DNA of 64,000 nt from CAIWHR01 sp963788185 (lineage in GTDB: Bacteria > Pseudomonadota > Gammaproteobacteria > Burkholderiales > Casimicrobiaceae), in the NCBI GenBank assembly GCA_963788185.1, contig CAWBGE010000013.1:124001-188000 (forward strand), written 5' to 3'. The position numbers and the translations under genes were made by a program. The notes under the pieces were generated by a model. It did no database searches. It saw nothing but the letters and a program-made list of their open reading frames with translations, and was not told the DNA's origin. Below, in pieces: positions 48,040 to 57,096 of the stretch (positions are counted from its first letter, which is position 1; the number at the start of each line of letters is the position of its first letter).

Positions 48040-49017
48040 ATGCAGAGCAATGCCTTGTTGAAACCGCGCATCATCGACGTGCAGTCTACGTCGCCATTCC
48101 ACGCCAAGGTCGTGATGGAGCCGTTCGAGCGGGGCTACGGCCATACGCTCGGCAATGCGCTTCGCCGCGTCCTGCTGTCGTCCATGCCGGGGTATGCCCC
48201 GACCGAGGTCCGCATCACCGGGGTGCTGCACGAGTACTCCGCGCTCGACGGCGTGCAGGAGGACGTCGTCGACATCCTCCTGAACCTGAAGGGGGTGGTG
48301 CTGAAGCTGCACAACCGCGATCACGTGCTGCTGAAGCTCGCCAAGAACGGCGAGGGAGCCGTCACCGCGGCCGACATCGAGCCCAACCACGACGTCGAGA
48401 TCATCAATCCCGAACACGTGATCGCCCATCTCACGGCAGGCGGCAAGCTGGAGATGGAGATCAAGGTCGAGCGCGGCCGCGGTTACCAGCCGGCGACCGC
48501 GCGGGTGAAGCCCGAGGGCGGGCGCACGATCGGCAGCATTCTCCTCGACGCGTCGTTCAGCCCGGTCCGCCGCGTGAGCTACTCGGTGGAGAGCGCGCGC
48601 GTCGAACAGCGCACCGACCTCGACAAGCTGGTGCTCGACATCGAGACCAACGGCGTGGTGGAGCCGGAGCAGGCGGTGCGCTATGCCGCTTCGGTGCTGG
48701 TCGAGCAGCTCTCGGTGTTTGCCGACCTGCAGGGGACGGACAGCCCGCTGGCCGAGCGTTCCGCGCCGCAGGTCGATCCGATCCTGCTGCGCCCGGTCGA
48801 CGACCTCGAACTCACCGTGCGTTCGGCCAATTGCCTCAAGGCCGAGAACATCTATTACATCGGCGACCTCATCCAGCGCACCGAAACCGAGCTGCTCAAG
48901 ACTCCCAACCTCGGCCGCAAGTCGCTGAACGAAATCAAGGAAGTGCTCGCCTCGCGCGGGCTGTCGCTCGGCATGAAGCTCGAGAACTGGCCCCCGGCCG
49001 GACTCGATCGTCCGTAA
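48040..49017 (+). CDS. rpoA: RNA polymerase alpha subunit
   Basis: Assembles RNAP and contacts UP elements and activators. The 325 residues comprise the N-terminal dimerisation domain (about 1-230, GHTLGNALRRVLLSS), a linker, and alpha-CTD (about 245-318). The alpha-CTD has LTVRSANCLKAENIYYIGDLIQ and the 265-type DNA-binding arginine region. Confidence 0.98.
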   Translation: MQSNALLKPRIIDVQSTSPFHAKVVMEPFERGYGHTLGNALRRVLLSSMPGYAPTEVRITGVLHEYSALDGVQEDVVDILLNLKGVVLKLHNRDHVLLKLAKNGEGAVTAADIEPNHDVEIINPEHVIAHLTAGGKLEMEIKVERGRGYQPATARVKPEGGRTIGSILLDASFSPVRRVSYSVESARVEQRTDLDKLVLDIETNGVVEPEQAVRYAASVLVEQLSVFADLQGTDSPLAERSAPQVDPILLRPVDDLELTVRSANCLKAENIYYIGDLIQRTETELLKTPNLGRKSLNEIKEVLASRGLSLGMKLENWPPAGLDRP

Positions 49018-49047
49018 CCCCCGAGCGCGACACGAAGGAAGAACATC

Positions 49048-49443
49048 ATGCGCCATCGTCACGGCCTGCGGAAACTCAATCGCACCAGCAGCCATCGCCT
49101 CGCGATGCTGCGCAACATGACCAACTCGCTGCTGACGCACGAGGTCATCAAGACCACGTTGCCGAAAGCCAAGGAACTGCGCCGCGTCGCGGAACCGATG
49201 ATCACGCTGGGCAAGACGCCCACGCTGGCCAATCGCCGCCTGGCGTTCGACCGTCTGCGCGACCGCGATGTCGTCACCAAGCTCTTCAACGAGCTGGGGC
49301 CGCGCTACCAGGCGCGTCCGGGCGGCTATCTGCGCATCCTCAAGTTCGGGTTCCGCCAGGGCGACAACGCGCCGATGGCGCTGGTCGAGCTCGTCGACCG
49401 TCCCGCGCCTGCGGTTGAGGCGGCGCCGGCAAAGGCCGAGTAG
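49048..49443 (+). CDS. rplQ: 50S ribosomal protein L17
   Basis: Tunnel-exit-side protein; 131 residues from MRHRHGLRKLNRTSSHRLAM, with a short Ala/Pro tail. Last gene of the superoperon; GGAAGAAC precedes the ATG. Confidence 0.97.
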   Translation: MRHRHGLRKLNRTSSHRLAMLRNMTNSLLTHEVIKTTLPKAKELRRVAEPMITLGKTPTLANRRLAFDRLRDRDVVTKLFNELGPRYQARPGGYLRILKFGFRQGDNAPMALVELVDRPAPAVEAAPAKAE

Positions 49444-49453
49444 GCGGCGGCTT

Positions 49454-49513
49454 CCGTCGGCAGCAGCCGACGGGCAAGGAACAAGACCGGGCCTTCGCGC
49501 CCGGTTTTTCTTT
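49454..49513 (+). terminator. Double hairpin ending the ribosomal superoperon
   Basis: A first perfect stem CCGTCGGC/GCCGACGG (49454-49461, 49466-49473) is followed by ACCGGGC/GCCCGGT (49486-49492, 49499-49505) and TTTTCTTT (49506-49513). The second is a textbook intrinsic terminator. Confidence 0.92.
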
Positions 49514-49617
49514 GTTTCGTGAAGGAGGCGTGCTGCCGCGGGTACTCGGCGGCTGCGGAGCGTCCGACCGAACTCACCGTCGGCGGACGCCCCGAATGCG
49601 ACGCCTGCGTCTACTCG

Positions 49618-50064
49618 TTACCCCGGAATCTCCGGCTCGACAAGGTTCGCAAGCTGCGCGAGCGACTCCTGCCAGCCGAGGTAGCACATCTCGAGCGGAA
49701 TGGCCTCGGGCACGCCTTCCTGGACCACGTCGATTTCAGTGCCGCAGGACACCTGCCTCAAGGTGACGATGGTCTGCATTTCTCCCGGCAGGTTCGGATC
49801 GTCGAAGGCGTCCGTATAGCGAATCTTCTCGAAGGGCACGAGTTCGCGGTACTCGCCACCGAAGGAGTGACCTTTGCCGGTCGTGAAATTCGTGAACGAC
49901 ATCCTGTAGGTGCCCCCTGCCTTGACGTCCATATGATGGACCTTGCAGGTGTACCCGTACGGCGGAAGCCACTTGGTCATTGCTTCGGGGTCCAGGAACG
50001 CGCGATAGACGCGCTCCGGAGGTGCACGGAAAACGCGGTGAAGCCGGATGGTGCCTGTGGACAT
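49618..50064 (-). CDS. SRPBCC/AHSA1-family protein
   Basis: 148-residue single-domain START-like fold protein of the AHSA1 (activator of Hsp90 ATPase homologue 1-like) family. It opens with the typical IRLHRVFRAPPERVYRAFLDPEAMTKWLPPYGY and later has GGTYRMSF and the YTDAF strand. Such proteins bind hydrophobic ligands; the function here is unknown. The ATG at 50064 has GAGGTGAT upstream on its strand, so I reject the longer frame. It lies downstream of the ABC importer genes but 217 bases away, with a hairpin (50168-50187) between. Confidence 0.85.
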   Translation of the reverse strand: MSTGTIRLHRVFRAPPERVYRAFLDPEAMTKWLPPYGYTCKVHHMDVKAGGTYRMSFTNFTTGKGHSFGGEYRELVPFEKIRYTDAFDDPNLPGEMQTIVTLRQVSCGTEIDVVQEGVPEAIPLEMCYLGWQESLAQLANLVEPEIPG

Positions 50065-50281
50065 GATCAGATCACCTCGCTGTAATCGCCGCGTGGCGGG
50101 AATTGGTTCCTGGGCGGAGCCGGGGAGCGCGGATCGAACGACCTTGCAATGCCCAACCGTTGCGCCCGGCACCACGCGTGCGGTGCCCGCAGAAGTTTAC
50201 CGCGTGACTCTTCGATGAGGCGCATCGATGCGTTCACGGAACCCGATATTCGGGCTGCGCGCCCGCGCCCCTTCCTGGCGA

Positions 50282-51067
50282 TCACGCGATCGCCGCCACC
50301 TTCAACGCCTCGACCCGGATCTCCTCGGTCAGGCGGGCCTTGAGCGCGGAGAACTCGGGCGTCGTCTTCAGCGTGTAGTGTCGCGGATGCGGCAGCTCGA
50401 CCGCGACCTCCGCCTTGATGTGTCCGGGGCGCGCGCTCATGACGACCACGCGGCCCGCCATGAAGATGGCCTCCTCGATGTCGTGAGTGACGAACAGCAC
50501 GGTCTTCTTCTCGGACTCCCAGATGCCGAGCAGCAGTTCCTGCATCAGCCCGCGTGTCTGGTTGTCGAGCGCGCCGAAGGGCTCGTCGAGCAACAGGATC
50601 TTCGGCCCGTTGGCGAGCGCTCGCGCGATGGCGGTCCGCTGCTGCATGCCGCCGGACAGCATCTTCGGAAAGTGATGCTCGAATCCCGAGAGCCCGACCT
50701 TGGCAATGTAGTGATCGACGATCGCGCGCTGTTCGGCGGCCGGCATGCCCTTCTCGCGCAGGCCGAAGGAAATGTTCTGGCGCACGGTGAGCCACGGAAA
50801 CAGCGTGTAGGACTGGAACACCATGCCGCGGTCGGCGCCGGGTCGCTCCACCGGTGCGCCGTCGAGCAGCACCCGGCCGGTGGTCGGCCGATCCAGGCCG
50901 GCGACGATGCGCAGCAGCGTCGACTTGCCGCAACCGGAAGGCCCCAGGATGGTGATGAAGTCGTTGTCGGCGACGGTCAGGTGGGTGGGCTGCAGCGCCT
51001 CGGTGGGCGGGCCGCCACGCACGCCGGGAAAGGTGCGCCCTACGCCTTCGACGCGGAGCTTGCTCAT
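50282..51067 (-). CDS. ABC importer ATPase, nitrate/sulfonate/taurine type
   Basis: Cytoplasmic ATPase of an SsuB/TauB-like importer; 261 residues. Walker A GPSGCGKST at 42-50, the Q loop in MVFQSYTLFPW, signature LSGGMQQR, Walker B ILLLDEPFGALD and the H loop VTHDIEEA are all present. Ten bases separate it from the permease gene. Substrate is not readable from this subunit. Confidence 0.92.
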   Translation of the reverse strand: MSKLRVEGVGRTFPGVRGGPPTEALQPTHLTVADNDFITILGPSGCGKSTLLRIVAGLDRPTTGRVLLDGAPVERPGADRGMVFQSYTLFPWLTVRQNISFGLREKGMPAAEQRAIVDHYIAKVGLSGFEHHFPKMLSGGMQQRTAIARALANGPKILLLDEPFGALDNQTRGLMQELLLGIWESEKKTVLFVTHDIEEAIFMAGRVVVMSARPGHIKAEVAVELPHPRHYTLKTTPEFSALKARLTEEIRVEALKVAAIA

Positions 51068-51077
51068 CGCGTTGCCG

Positions 51078-51851
51078 TCACGCCAGCGACCACGGAAACA
51101 GCCGCTGGTTTGCCCACTTGAACAGGAAGTCGGATACGAGTCCGATGGCCCCGATGACGATGATGCCGAAGATGATCTGCCCGGTGTTGAGCAGCGCCTG
51201 GCTGTCGGTGATCATGTGGCCGATGCCCGATGACGCCCCGATCAGCTCGGCGACGATCACGTAGGTCCATGCCCAGCCGAGGACCAGGCGCAGCGTTTCG
51301 GCGATCGCGGGCGCGGCGCTCGGCAGCAGCACGCGGCGCACCACGCCGGTCGACGACGCGCCAAGCGTGTATGCGGCCTCGACCAGGTCGCGGCGTGTCG
51401 CCCCGACGGTCACCGCGACCATGAGCACGATCTGGAAGAACGAACCGATGAAGATGACCAGCAGCTTCTGCATCTCGCCGATGCCCGCCCACAGGATCAG
51501 CAGCGGGATGAACGCCGAAGCCGGCAGGTAGCGGGCGAACGAGACGAAGGGCTCGAAAAAGGCCTCCACGGGCTTGTACGCGCCCATGGCGATGCCCAGC
51601 GGGACCGCGAGCACGGTGGCGAGGATGAAGCCGCCCACGACGCGCCAGACGGTCATCCCGACGTCCTTGGCGAAGCCGTGCACGGCGAACAGCGCGTAGC
51701 CCTCGCGCAGCATCGTGATCGGGTCGGCGAGGAACGTGCGCGACACGAACCCGCCGAACGTGGCGGCACTCCAGACGGCGAAGAAGACGACAAAGAATCC
51801 GACGCCGAGAACGACGCGGCGCGGCGCGGAGACGGCCTTCAGCGGTGTCAT
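51078..51851 (-). CDS. ABC importer permease, nitrate/sulfonate/taurine type
   Basis: 257-residue inner-membrane subunit with about six helices and the BPD_transp_1 coupling loop (EAAYTLGASSTGVVRRVLLPSAAP). It sits between the ATPase and receptor genes in the same direction, as expected for one transporter. Confidence 0.92.
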   Translation of the reverse strand: MTPLKAVSAPRRVVLGVGFFVVFFAVWSAATFGGFVSRTFLADPITMLREGYALFAVHGFAKDVGMTVWRVVGGFILATVLAVPLGIAMGAYKPVEAFFEPFVSFARYLPASAFIPLLILWAGIGEMQKLLVIFIGSFFQIVLMVAVTVGATRRDLVEAAYTLGASSTGVVRRVLLPSAAPAIAETLRLVLGWAWTYVIVAELIGASSGIGHMITDSQALLNTGQIIFGIIVIGAIGLVSDFLFKWANQRLFPWSLA

Positions 51852-51932
51852 GACCCGGGCGTTGCGTCGGGCGCCGCGACAGGGATTCCCGCGCGGGGCG
51901 GGAATGCTGTCCGCGCCGGCCGGCGGCAGGCG

Positions 51933-52883
51933 CTACTTGATGTACGAAGCGTCGATGAACCCGTCGATGTCCGGAATCGCACGGATGTTGCCGATCTCGA
52001 GCAGCAGGGCGGCGGCTTCCTTGCTGAACGCCTGGATCTCGCCGGCGAAGAATTTCCGGTTGGCCGCCTTGTCCTGCCAGCGCAGGAACGACGCCGACTT
52101 CGCGAACTGCTCGCCGGTCTGCTTGACGTCGGCCCCCATGATCTCGTAGCTCTTCGCGGGCTGCGCCTTGATCATCTCGACCGCTTCGAAATAGCTGTCG
52201 ACCATCGCCTGCACGGCCTTCGGATTTTCCTTGATGAATTTCGGCGTGCAGCCGAAGGTGTCCATCACCATCGGGTACTCGAGGGTCGTGGCGATGATCT
52301 TGCCGGACTCCGGCTTGTCGCGCACCGTCGACAGGTACGGTTCGTACGTGAACGCCGCGTCGTTCTGGCCGGAGACGAATGCCTGCGCCGATGCCTGCGG
52401 GCTCATCGTTGCGACGGTGACGTCCTTGATCGACAGGCCGTTCTTCTTGAGCATCCAGGCAAGGCCGAAGTACGGCGACGTGCCCGGCGCATCGACGCCG
52501 ACCGTCTTGCCCTTGAGGTCGGCGATCCTGGCGATGTTGTTGCGAACCGCGAGGCCGTCTGCGCCATAGGACTTGTCGAGCTGGACCAGTTGCGTGATCG
52601 GCACGCCGTTGGCGTTCCAGACGATGTAGGTCTCGACCGTGGTCGCCGCGCACTGGACATCGCCGGAGGCGATCGCAAGGTGGCGATCCTTCGCGGGAAT
52701 CTTCTTGATCGTCACGTCGACGCCGTTTTTCTTGAAGATGCCCGCTTCCTTGGCGAGCGTCAGCGGCGCAAACCCGGTCCACCCGGAAATGCCGATGTTC
52801 ACCTTGGTTTCCTGGGCGGCGGCGGGGAGGCAGATCAGCGCGGCGGTCGCGAGCAGCAGCGCGGGCGGGAGTTTGTGGGACAT
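51933..52883 (-). CDS. Periplasmic substrate-binding protein, SsuA/TauA/NMT1-like
   Basis: 316-residue receptor with a Sec signal peptide ending about residue 23 (LPAAAQ). The mature part begins TKVNIGISGWTGFAPLTLAKEAGIFKKNGVDV, the NMT1/OMP-decarboxylase-like periplasmic fold. ASGDVQCAATT and GVDAPGTSPYFGLAWMLKKNG are the usual ligand-lobe segments. Ligands of this family include alkanesulfonates, taurine, nitrate and pyrimidine precursors. Divergent hut genes raise the possibility of a histidine-pathway compound, but that is only a guess. Confidence 0.88.
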   Translation of the reverse strand: MSHKLPPALLLATAALICLPAAAQETKVNIGISGWTGFAPLTLAKEAGIFKKNGVDVTIKKIPAKDRHLAIASGDVQCAATTVETYIVWNANGVPITQLVQLDKSYGADGLAVRNNIARIADLKGKTVGVDAPGTSPYFGLAWMLKKNGLSIKDVTVATMSPQASAQAFVSGQNDAAFTYEPYLSTVRDKPESGKIIATTLEYPMVMDTFGCTPKFIKENPKAVQAMVDSYFEAVEMIKAQPAKSYEIMGADVKQTGEQFAKSASFLRWQDKAANRKFFAGEIQAFSKEAAALLLEIGNIRAIPDIDGFIDASYIK

Positions 52884-52928
52884 CGATATCTCCGGAAGTC
52901 GTGGGCAATGACCAGGCGCAAACGGGAG

Positions 52929-52958
52929 AATCTAGGCGGCAACGGCCCCTGCTGTCAA
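52929..52958 (-). promoter_or_regulatory. Promoter of the ABC importer genes
   Basis: On the minus strand TTGACA (52958-52953), an 18-bp spacer and TAGATT (52934-52929) lie about 46 bases before the receptor start. GGAG precedes that ATG. Confidence 0.65.
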
Positions 52959-53019
52959 TGACAATTGCAGTCGCACGATCACGGTGCGGGCAGCCGGGTC
53001 CGAGCCGAGCCCGGGCGCG

Positions 53020-53049
53020 TTGGCGACGCGGCCGGGTTCACTCTACAAT
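53020..53049 (+). promoter_or_regulatory. Candidate promoter of the hut genes
   Basis: TTGGCG (53020-53025), 18 bp and TACAAT (53044-53049) lie 50 bases before hutD. No HutC-type palindrome was recognised in the shared 215-base divergent region. Confidence 0.45.
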
Positions 53050-53098
53050 CTGCCAGGGGAGATGCTGCGTTTCAGGCGGCACGGCCCCGCCCCACTTC

Positions 53099-53689
53099 AT
53101 GGCTGCTGCCCGACTCATTCCCCCTGCCGACTTCCGCCCGATGCCGTGGAAGAACGGTCGCGGGCGCACGGCCGAGATCCACGTGCATCCCGCGAGTGCC
53201 GGTCTCGCCGGCCTCGACTGGCGGGCGAGCCTCGCCGACGTTGAAGACGACGGGCCGTTCTCGTCCTTCGCCGGCACCGACCGCACGCTGGTGCTGCTCG
53301 AAGGCAACGGCATTCGCCTGTCGGGCGACGGTGTCGACGTCGCGCTGCACGCGGCTTTCGACACCTGCGAATTCAGCGGCGACATCGCGATCCGCGGTAC
53401 GTTGATCGACGGCCCGGTGCGCGACTTCAACCTGATGTTGCGGCGCGACCGGATCCGTGGCGGCATCACCATCGTGCGGCGCTTGCCTGCGTTCATTCCC
53501 GCCGCGCGATTCGTGCTGTGTTATGCCGCTGCCGGAACACAGCACTGCGTGCTCGATGGCCAGGCGCCCATCGAGTTGTCGCAAGGACATGCGCTGCTGG
53601 TCGAAGGGGGCGAGGGTGAGCCCGGCCTTGTCGTGCGACCGGCGACGTCCGCTGCTGCGGCGCTGGTCGCGACGATGGATCCTCGATGA
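53099..53689 (+). CDS. hutD: HutD family protein
   Basis: 196-residue cupin-like protein of the HutD family, found in histidine-utilisation operons and thought to act as a governor of hut expression. PADFRPMPWKNGRGRTAEI at the N-terminus and LLEGNGIRLSGDG are typical. I start at the ATG at 53099 because the longer frame upstream includes the promoter. It overlaps hutF by 4 bases. Confidence 0.88.
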   Translation: MAAARLIPPADFRPMPWKNGRGRTAEIHVHPASAGLAGLDWRASLADVEDDGPFSSFAGTDRTLVLLEGNGIRLSGDGVDVALHAAFDTCEFSGDIAIRGTLIDGPVRDFNLMLRRDRIRGGITIVRRLPAFIPAARFVLCYAAAGTQHCVLDGQAPIELSQGHALLVEGGEGEPGLVVRPATSAAAALVATMDPR

Positions 53690-55068
53690 AGCTCCACGCC
53701 GCGTCGGCGTTGCTGCCCGGCGGTTGGGCCGACGACGTCCTCATCGAGATCGACGCGGACGGGATGATCGCCGCGGTCGGCGCGGGCGCGTCGCCCGGCG
53801 ACGCGCTGCGGGCATCGGGCCCCGTCGTCCCCGGCATGCCGAACCTGCATTCGCATGCGTTCCAGCGTGCGCTCGCGGGTCGCACGGGGCGGGCGGCGGC
53901 TGACGGGGACAGCTTCTGGAACTGGCGCAGCGCGATGTACGGTTTTCTCGACCGCGTCGACGCCGACGGCTTTGCGGCGATCACGAGCCAGGCGTACGTG
54001 GAGATGCTGAAGGCAGGGTACACGTCGGTGGCCGAGTTTCACTACGTCCACCATGACGCCGCCGGGAAGCCTTATGCGGACGCCGCCGAACTGTCCTGCC
54101 GCGTCGTCGGAGCGGCACGCGAAGCCGGGATTGCCTTGACGCTCCTGCCGGTGTTCTACGCGCACGCGGGATTCGGCGGGACGCCGCCGCTTGCCGGGCA
54201 GCGCCGATTCATACAATCGACGGACAGCTACGCGCGGCTGATCGAACTGCTGCTGCGCGCGCAGAGTCGATCAAGCGTTGCCGAAGGGGACCGCTTTGTC
54301 CTCGGCGTGGCGCCACACAGCCTGCGCGCGGCAACGCCAGCCGAGTTGGCGATCGTCGTGGCGCTGTGCCCGCGCGATGGGCCGGTGCACATCCATGCCG
54401 CCGAGCAGGTTGAGGAAGTCGACCAATGCGTCGCCGCCACCGGAGCGCGCCCTGTCGAATGGCTGATGAACCACGCCGCCATCGACGCCCGCTGGTGTCT
54501 CGTGCACGCGACGCACCTGACGCCGGCCGAGACCACGCGGCTGGCGGCGAGCGCTGCCGTCGCGGGTCTCGCGCCGACGACCGAGGCCGATCTTGGCGAC
54601 GGAACCTTTCCCGCCGCCGCGTTCCAGCGTGCGGGAGGCACCATCGGCGTCGGCAGCGATTCCAACACCGTCATCGATCCCTTCGTCGAACTGCGGCAGC
54701 TCGAATGGTCGCAGCGCCTCTCGCTCCAGCGCCGCAACGTGCTGGTGGCGGGCGCGGGCGAGAACACCACCGTGGGTGCCGCGCTGTGGGCGGCGGCGGC
54801 GCGCGGCGGGGCGCAGGCACTGCTCCAGCCCGTCGGTGCCATCGCGCCGGCGCGGCGGGCGGATCTGGTCGTGCTGGACACGCGCGACCCCGTCCAGGAT
54901 GTCCAGCGCAGCGAGGACGTGCTGGATGCCGCGATCTTCGGCGGCGTGCGGCGGCCGGTGCGCGACGTGCTGGTCGCAGGTCGGTGGGTCGTTCGCGATG
55001 GCATGCACGCCCAGGAGGAAGCCGTGCGCTCGCGGTTCCGCCGCGCGCTTTCGGCCTGCTTCGGTTGA
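53686..55068 (+). CDS. hutF: Formimidoylglutamate deiminase
   Basis: Amidohydrolase converting N-formimidoyl-L-glutamate to N-formyl-L-glutamate plus ammonia, in the five-step histidine route. The 460 residues include the metal site H55/H57 in MPNLHSHAFQR, later metal/catalytic histidines in VHIHAAEQ and VHATHL, and the aspartate in GSDSN. Its presence with hutG shows the deiminase branch rather than direct formamide release by formimidoylglutamase. Confidence 0.94.
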   Translation: MKLHAASALLPGGWADDVLIEIDADGMIAAVGAGASPGDALRASGPVVPGMPNLHSHAFQRALAGRTGRAAADGDSFWNWRSAMYGFLDRVDADGFAAITSQAYVEMLKAGYTSVAEFHYVHHDAAGKPYADAAELSCRVVGAAREAGIALTLLPVFYAHAGFGGTPPLAGQRRFIQSTDSYARLIELLLRAQSRSSVAEGDRFVLGVAPHSLRAATPAELAIVVALCPRDGPVHIHAAEQVEEVDQCVAATGARPVEWLMNHAAIDARWCLVHATHLTPAETTRLAASAAVAGLAPTTEADLGDGTFPAAAFQRAGGTIGVGSDSNTVIDPFVELRQLEWSQRLSLQRRNVLVAGAGENTTVGAALWAAAARGGAQALLQPVGAIAPARRADLVVLDTRDPVQDVQRSEDVLDAAIFGGVRRPVRDVLVAGRWVVRDGMHAQEEAVRSRFRRALSACFG

Positions 55069-55072
55069 TCTC

Positions 55073-56290
55073 GTGACGCACCGCTTCGACCTCCTCGTCA
55101 CCGGCGTCCATCTCGCCACGATGGGCGAAGGTTCGCCCTACGGCGCGGTCCACGACGGCGCGATCGGCATCGTCGGCGACACGATCGTCTGGTGCGGATC
55201 CGAGGCGCAACTGCCCGCCGGCGCCGATGCCAAGCGGCGTGTCGACCGGCCGGCTGCATGGGCGACGCCCGGCCTCATCGACTGCCACACGCATCTCGTC
55301 TACGCCGGCAATCGCGCCGCCGAATTCGAGGCGCGTCTCAAGGGTTCGACCTACGCCGACATTGCGCGCGCCGGCGGGGGCATCAACGCGACCGTGCGCG
55401 CCACGCGGGCGGCGAGCGAGGACGATCTCGTCGCGGCGTCGCGACCAAGGCTCGCGGCGCTGCTGGCGGAAGGCGTGACGACGGTGGAGATCAAGTCCGG
55501 TTACGGCCTCGATGCCGCGAACGAAATCAAGCAGCTCCTCGCCGCGCGAAGACTCGGCGTCCTGCTCGGCGTCGACGTGCGCACGACACTGCTGGCCGCG
55601 CATGCGTTGCCGCCCGAGTACGCCGGTCGCGCCGATGCGTACGTCGATGCGATCTGCGACACGATCATTCCCGCGGTCGCGGACCTGGGCATCGCCGACG
55701 CCGTCGACGCGTTCTGCGAGACGATCGGCTTCACGCCGGAGCAGACGCGGCGCGTCTTCGCGGCGGCCGGCGCGGCGGGCATTCCGGTGAAGCTGCACGC
55801 CGACCAGCTGTCCAACCTGGGTGGCGCCGCACTGGCGGCGGAGCATCGTGCGCTGTCCGCCGATCATCTCGAGTACTCCGATGTCGCCGGCGTTGCCGCG
55901 ATGGCGCGAGCCGGCACCGTCGCGGTGCTGCTGCCCGGCGCCTACTACGCGCTGCGCGAGCGGCAGCCGCCACCGGTCGAAGCACTCCGGGCGCATTGCG
56001 TGCCCATCGCCATCGCGACCGACTGCAACCCCGGAACCTCGCCGGTGACCTCGCTGCTCCTGATGCTCAACATGGCATGCACGTTGTTCCGGCTGACGTC
56101 CGAAGAGGCCCTGGCCGGCGTCACCCGCCACGCCGCGCGCGCACTGGGGCTCGACGATCGCGGCGTGCTGGCCCCGGGCCTGCGGGCCGACATCGCCTTC
56201 TGGAACATCGACACGCCCGGCGAACTTGCCTATCGGATCGGGGGCAATCCGCTGGCGGCGGTGGTGCGCGCCGGAGATTGGATCGAATAG
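55073..56290 (+). CDS. hutI: Imidazolonepropionase
   Basis: Opens the imidazolone ring to give N-formimidoyl-L-glutamate, the substrate of HutF. The 405 residues carry the metal-binding H72/H74 (LIDCHTHLVYAG), KLHADQLSN and ATDCNPGTSP. The start is GTG at 55073, four bases after the hutF stop, so translation is probably coupled; no clear Shine-Dalgarno is visible. Confidence 0.94.
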   Translation: MTHRFDLLVTGVHLATMGEGSPYGAVHDGAIGIVGDTIVWCGSEAQLPAGADAKRRVDRPAAWATPGLIDCHTHLVYAGNRAAEFEARLKGSTYADIARAGGGINATVRATRAASEDDLVAASRPRLAALLAEGVTTVEIKSGYGLDAANEIKQLLAARRLGVLLGVDVRTTLLAAHALPPEYAGRADAYVDAICDTIIPAVADLGIADAVDAFCETIGFTPEQTRRVFAAAGAAGIPVKLHADQLSNLGGAALAAEHRALSADHLEYSDVAGVAAMARAGTVAVLLPGAYYALRERQPPPVEALRAHCVPIAIATDCNPGTSPVTSLLLMLNMACTLFRLTSEEALAGVTRHAARALGLDDRGVLAPGLRADIAFWNIDTPGELAYRIGGNPLAAVVRAGDWIE

Positions 56291-56298
56291 GAGCGCCG

Positions 56299-57090
56299 GT
56301 GGACCTCTACGCGATCGAACGCGGCGACGCGCCGCTCATCATCGACGTTCCGCACGCCGGCACGTTGCTGCCGGAGGCCATCGCCGCGCGGCTTACGCCG
56401 TACGCGCGCACGCTTCCCGACACCGACTGGCACGTCGGGAAGCTCTACGGCTTCGCGCGCGAGCTCGGCGCGACGACGCTGGTCGCCACGCATTCGCGCT
56501 ACGTCGTCGATCTCAACCGGGATCCTTCCGGCATCGCGCTCTACCCGGGTGCCGACAATACCGAACTCTGTCCGACACGGACGTTCTCGGATCAGCCGAT
56601 CTACGCGCCGGGCGACGAGCCGGGCAGCGGTGAAGTCGCAGACCGCCGCGCGACCTATTTCGACCCTTACCATCGCGTGCTCGCCGCCGAGATCGCGCGC
56701 CTGCGCGAGCGCCACGGATTCGTCGTGCTGCTCGACGGACATTCGATCGTTTCCGTAGCGCCGCGCTTCTTTGTCGGACGATTGCCCGACCTCAATCTCG
56801 GCACCGGCGGCGGGACGAGCGCGGCGGCGGAGGTCACGCGCATCGCGACGGCGGTTCTGGCGGGCGCGCAGGCGTACACGCACGTCGTCGACGGCCGCTT
56901 CAAGGGCGGGTACGTGACGCGGCACTACGGGCAGCCGGAGCGGGGCGTCCACGCGCTGCAACTCGAAATGGTCCAGGCCTGCTACATGGACGAGGCGCCG
57001 CCGTATCGATACCAGCCGGATCGTGCGGCGAATCTGGTCGGCGTATTGCGACAGCTCGTGCGCGCGCTGCTCGCCTGGCATCCGGGCTGA
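56299..57090 (+). CDS. hutG: N-formylglutamate deformylase
   Basis: Releases formate and glutamate, the last step of the HutF route. The 263 residues have DVPHAGTLLPEAI at the N-terminus, the VVDLNRDPSG segment and LDGHSI with metal ligands. The GTG at 56299 has AGGAG at 56289-56293, which decides the start. HutH and HutU, needed for the first two steps, are not in this window. Confidence 0.93.
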   Translation: MDLYAIERGDAPLIIDVPHAGTLLPEAIAARLTPYARTLPDTDWHVGKLYGFARELGATTLVATHSRYVVDLNRDPSGIALYPGADNTELCPTRTFSDQPIYAPGDEPGSGEVADRRATYFDPYHRVLAAEIARLRERHGFVVLLDGHSIVSVAPRFFVGRLPDLNLGTGGGTSAAAEVTRIATAVLAGAQAYTHVVDGRFKGGYVTRHYGQPERGVHALQLEMVQACYMDEAPPYRYQPDRAANLVGVLRQLVRALLAWHPG

Positions 57091-57096
57091 CGACCG

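Noticed and set aside
49519..50085. A 188-codon plus-strand frame after the rplQ terminator
   Set aside because: It is the antisense of the SRPBCC gene, whose start, Shine-Dalgarno and family motifs are clear on the minus strand.
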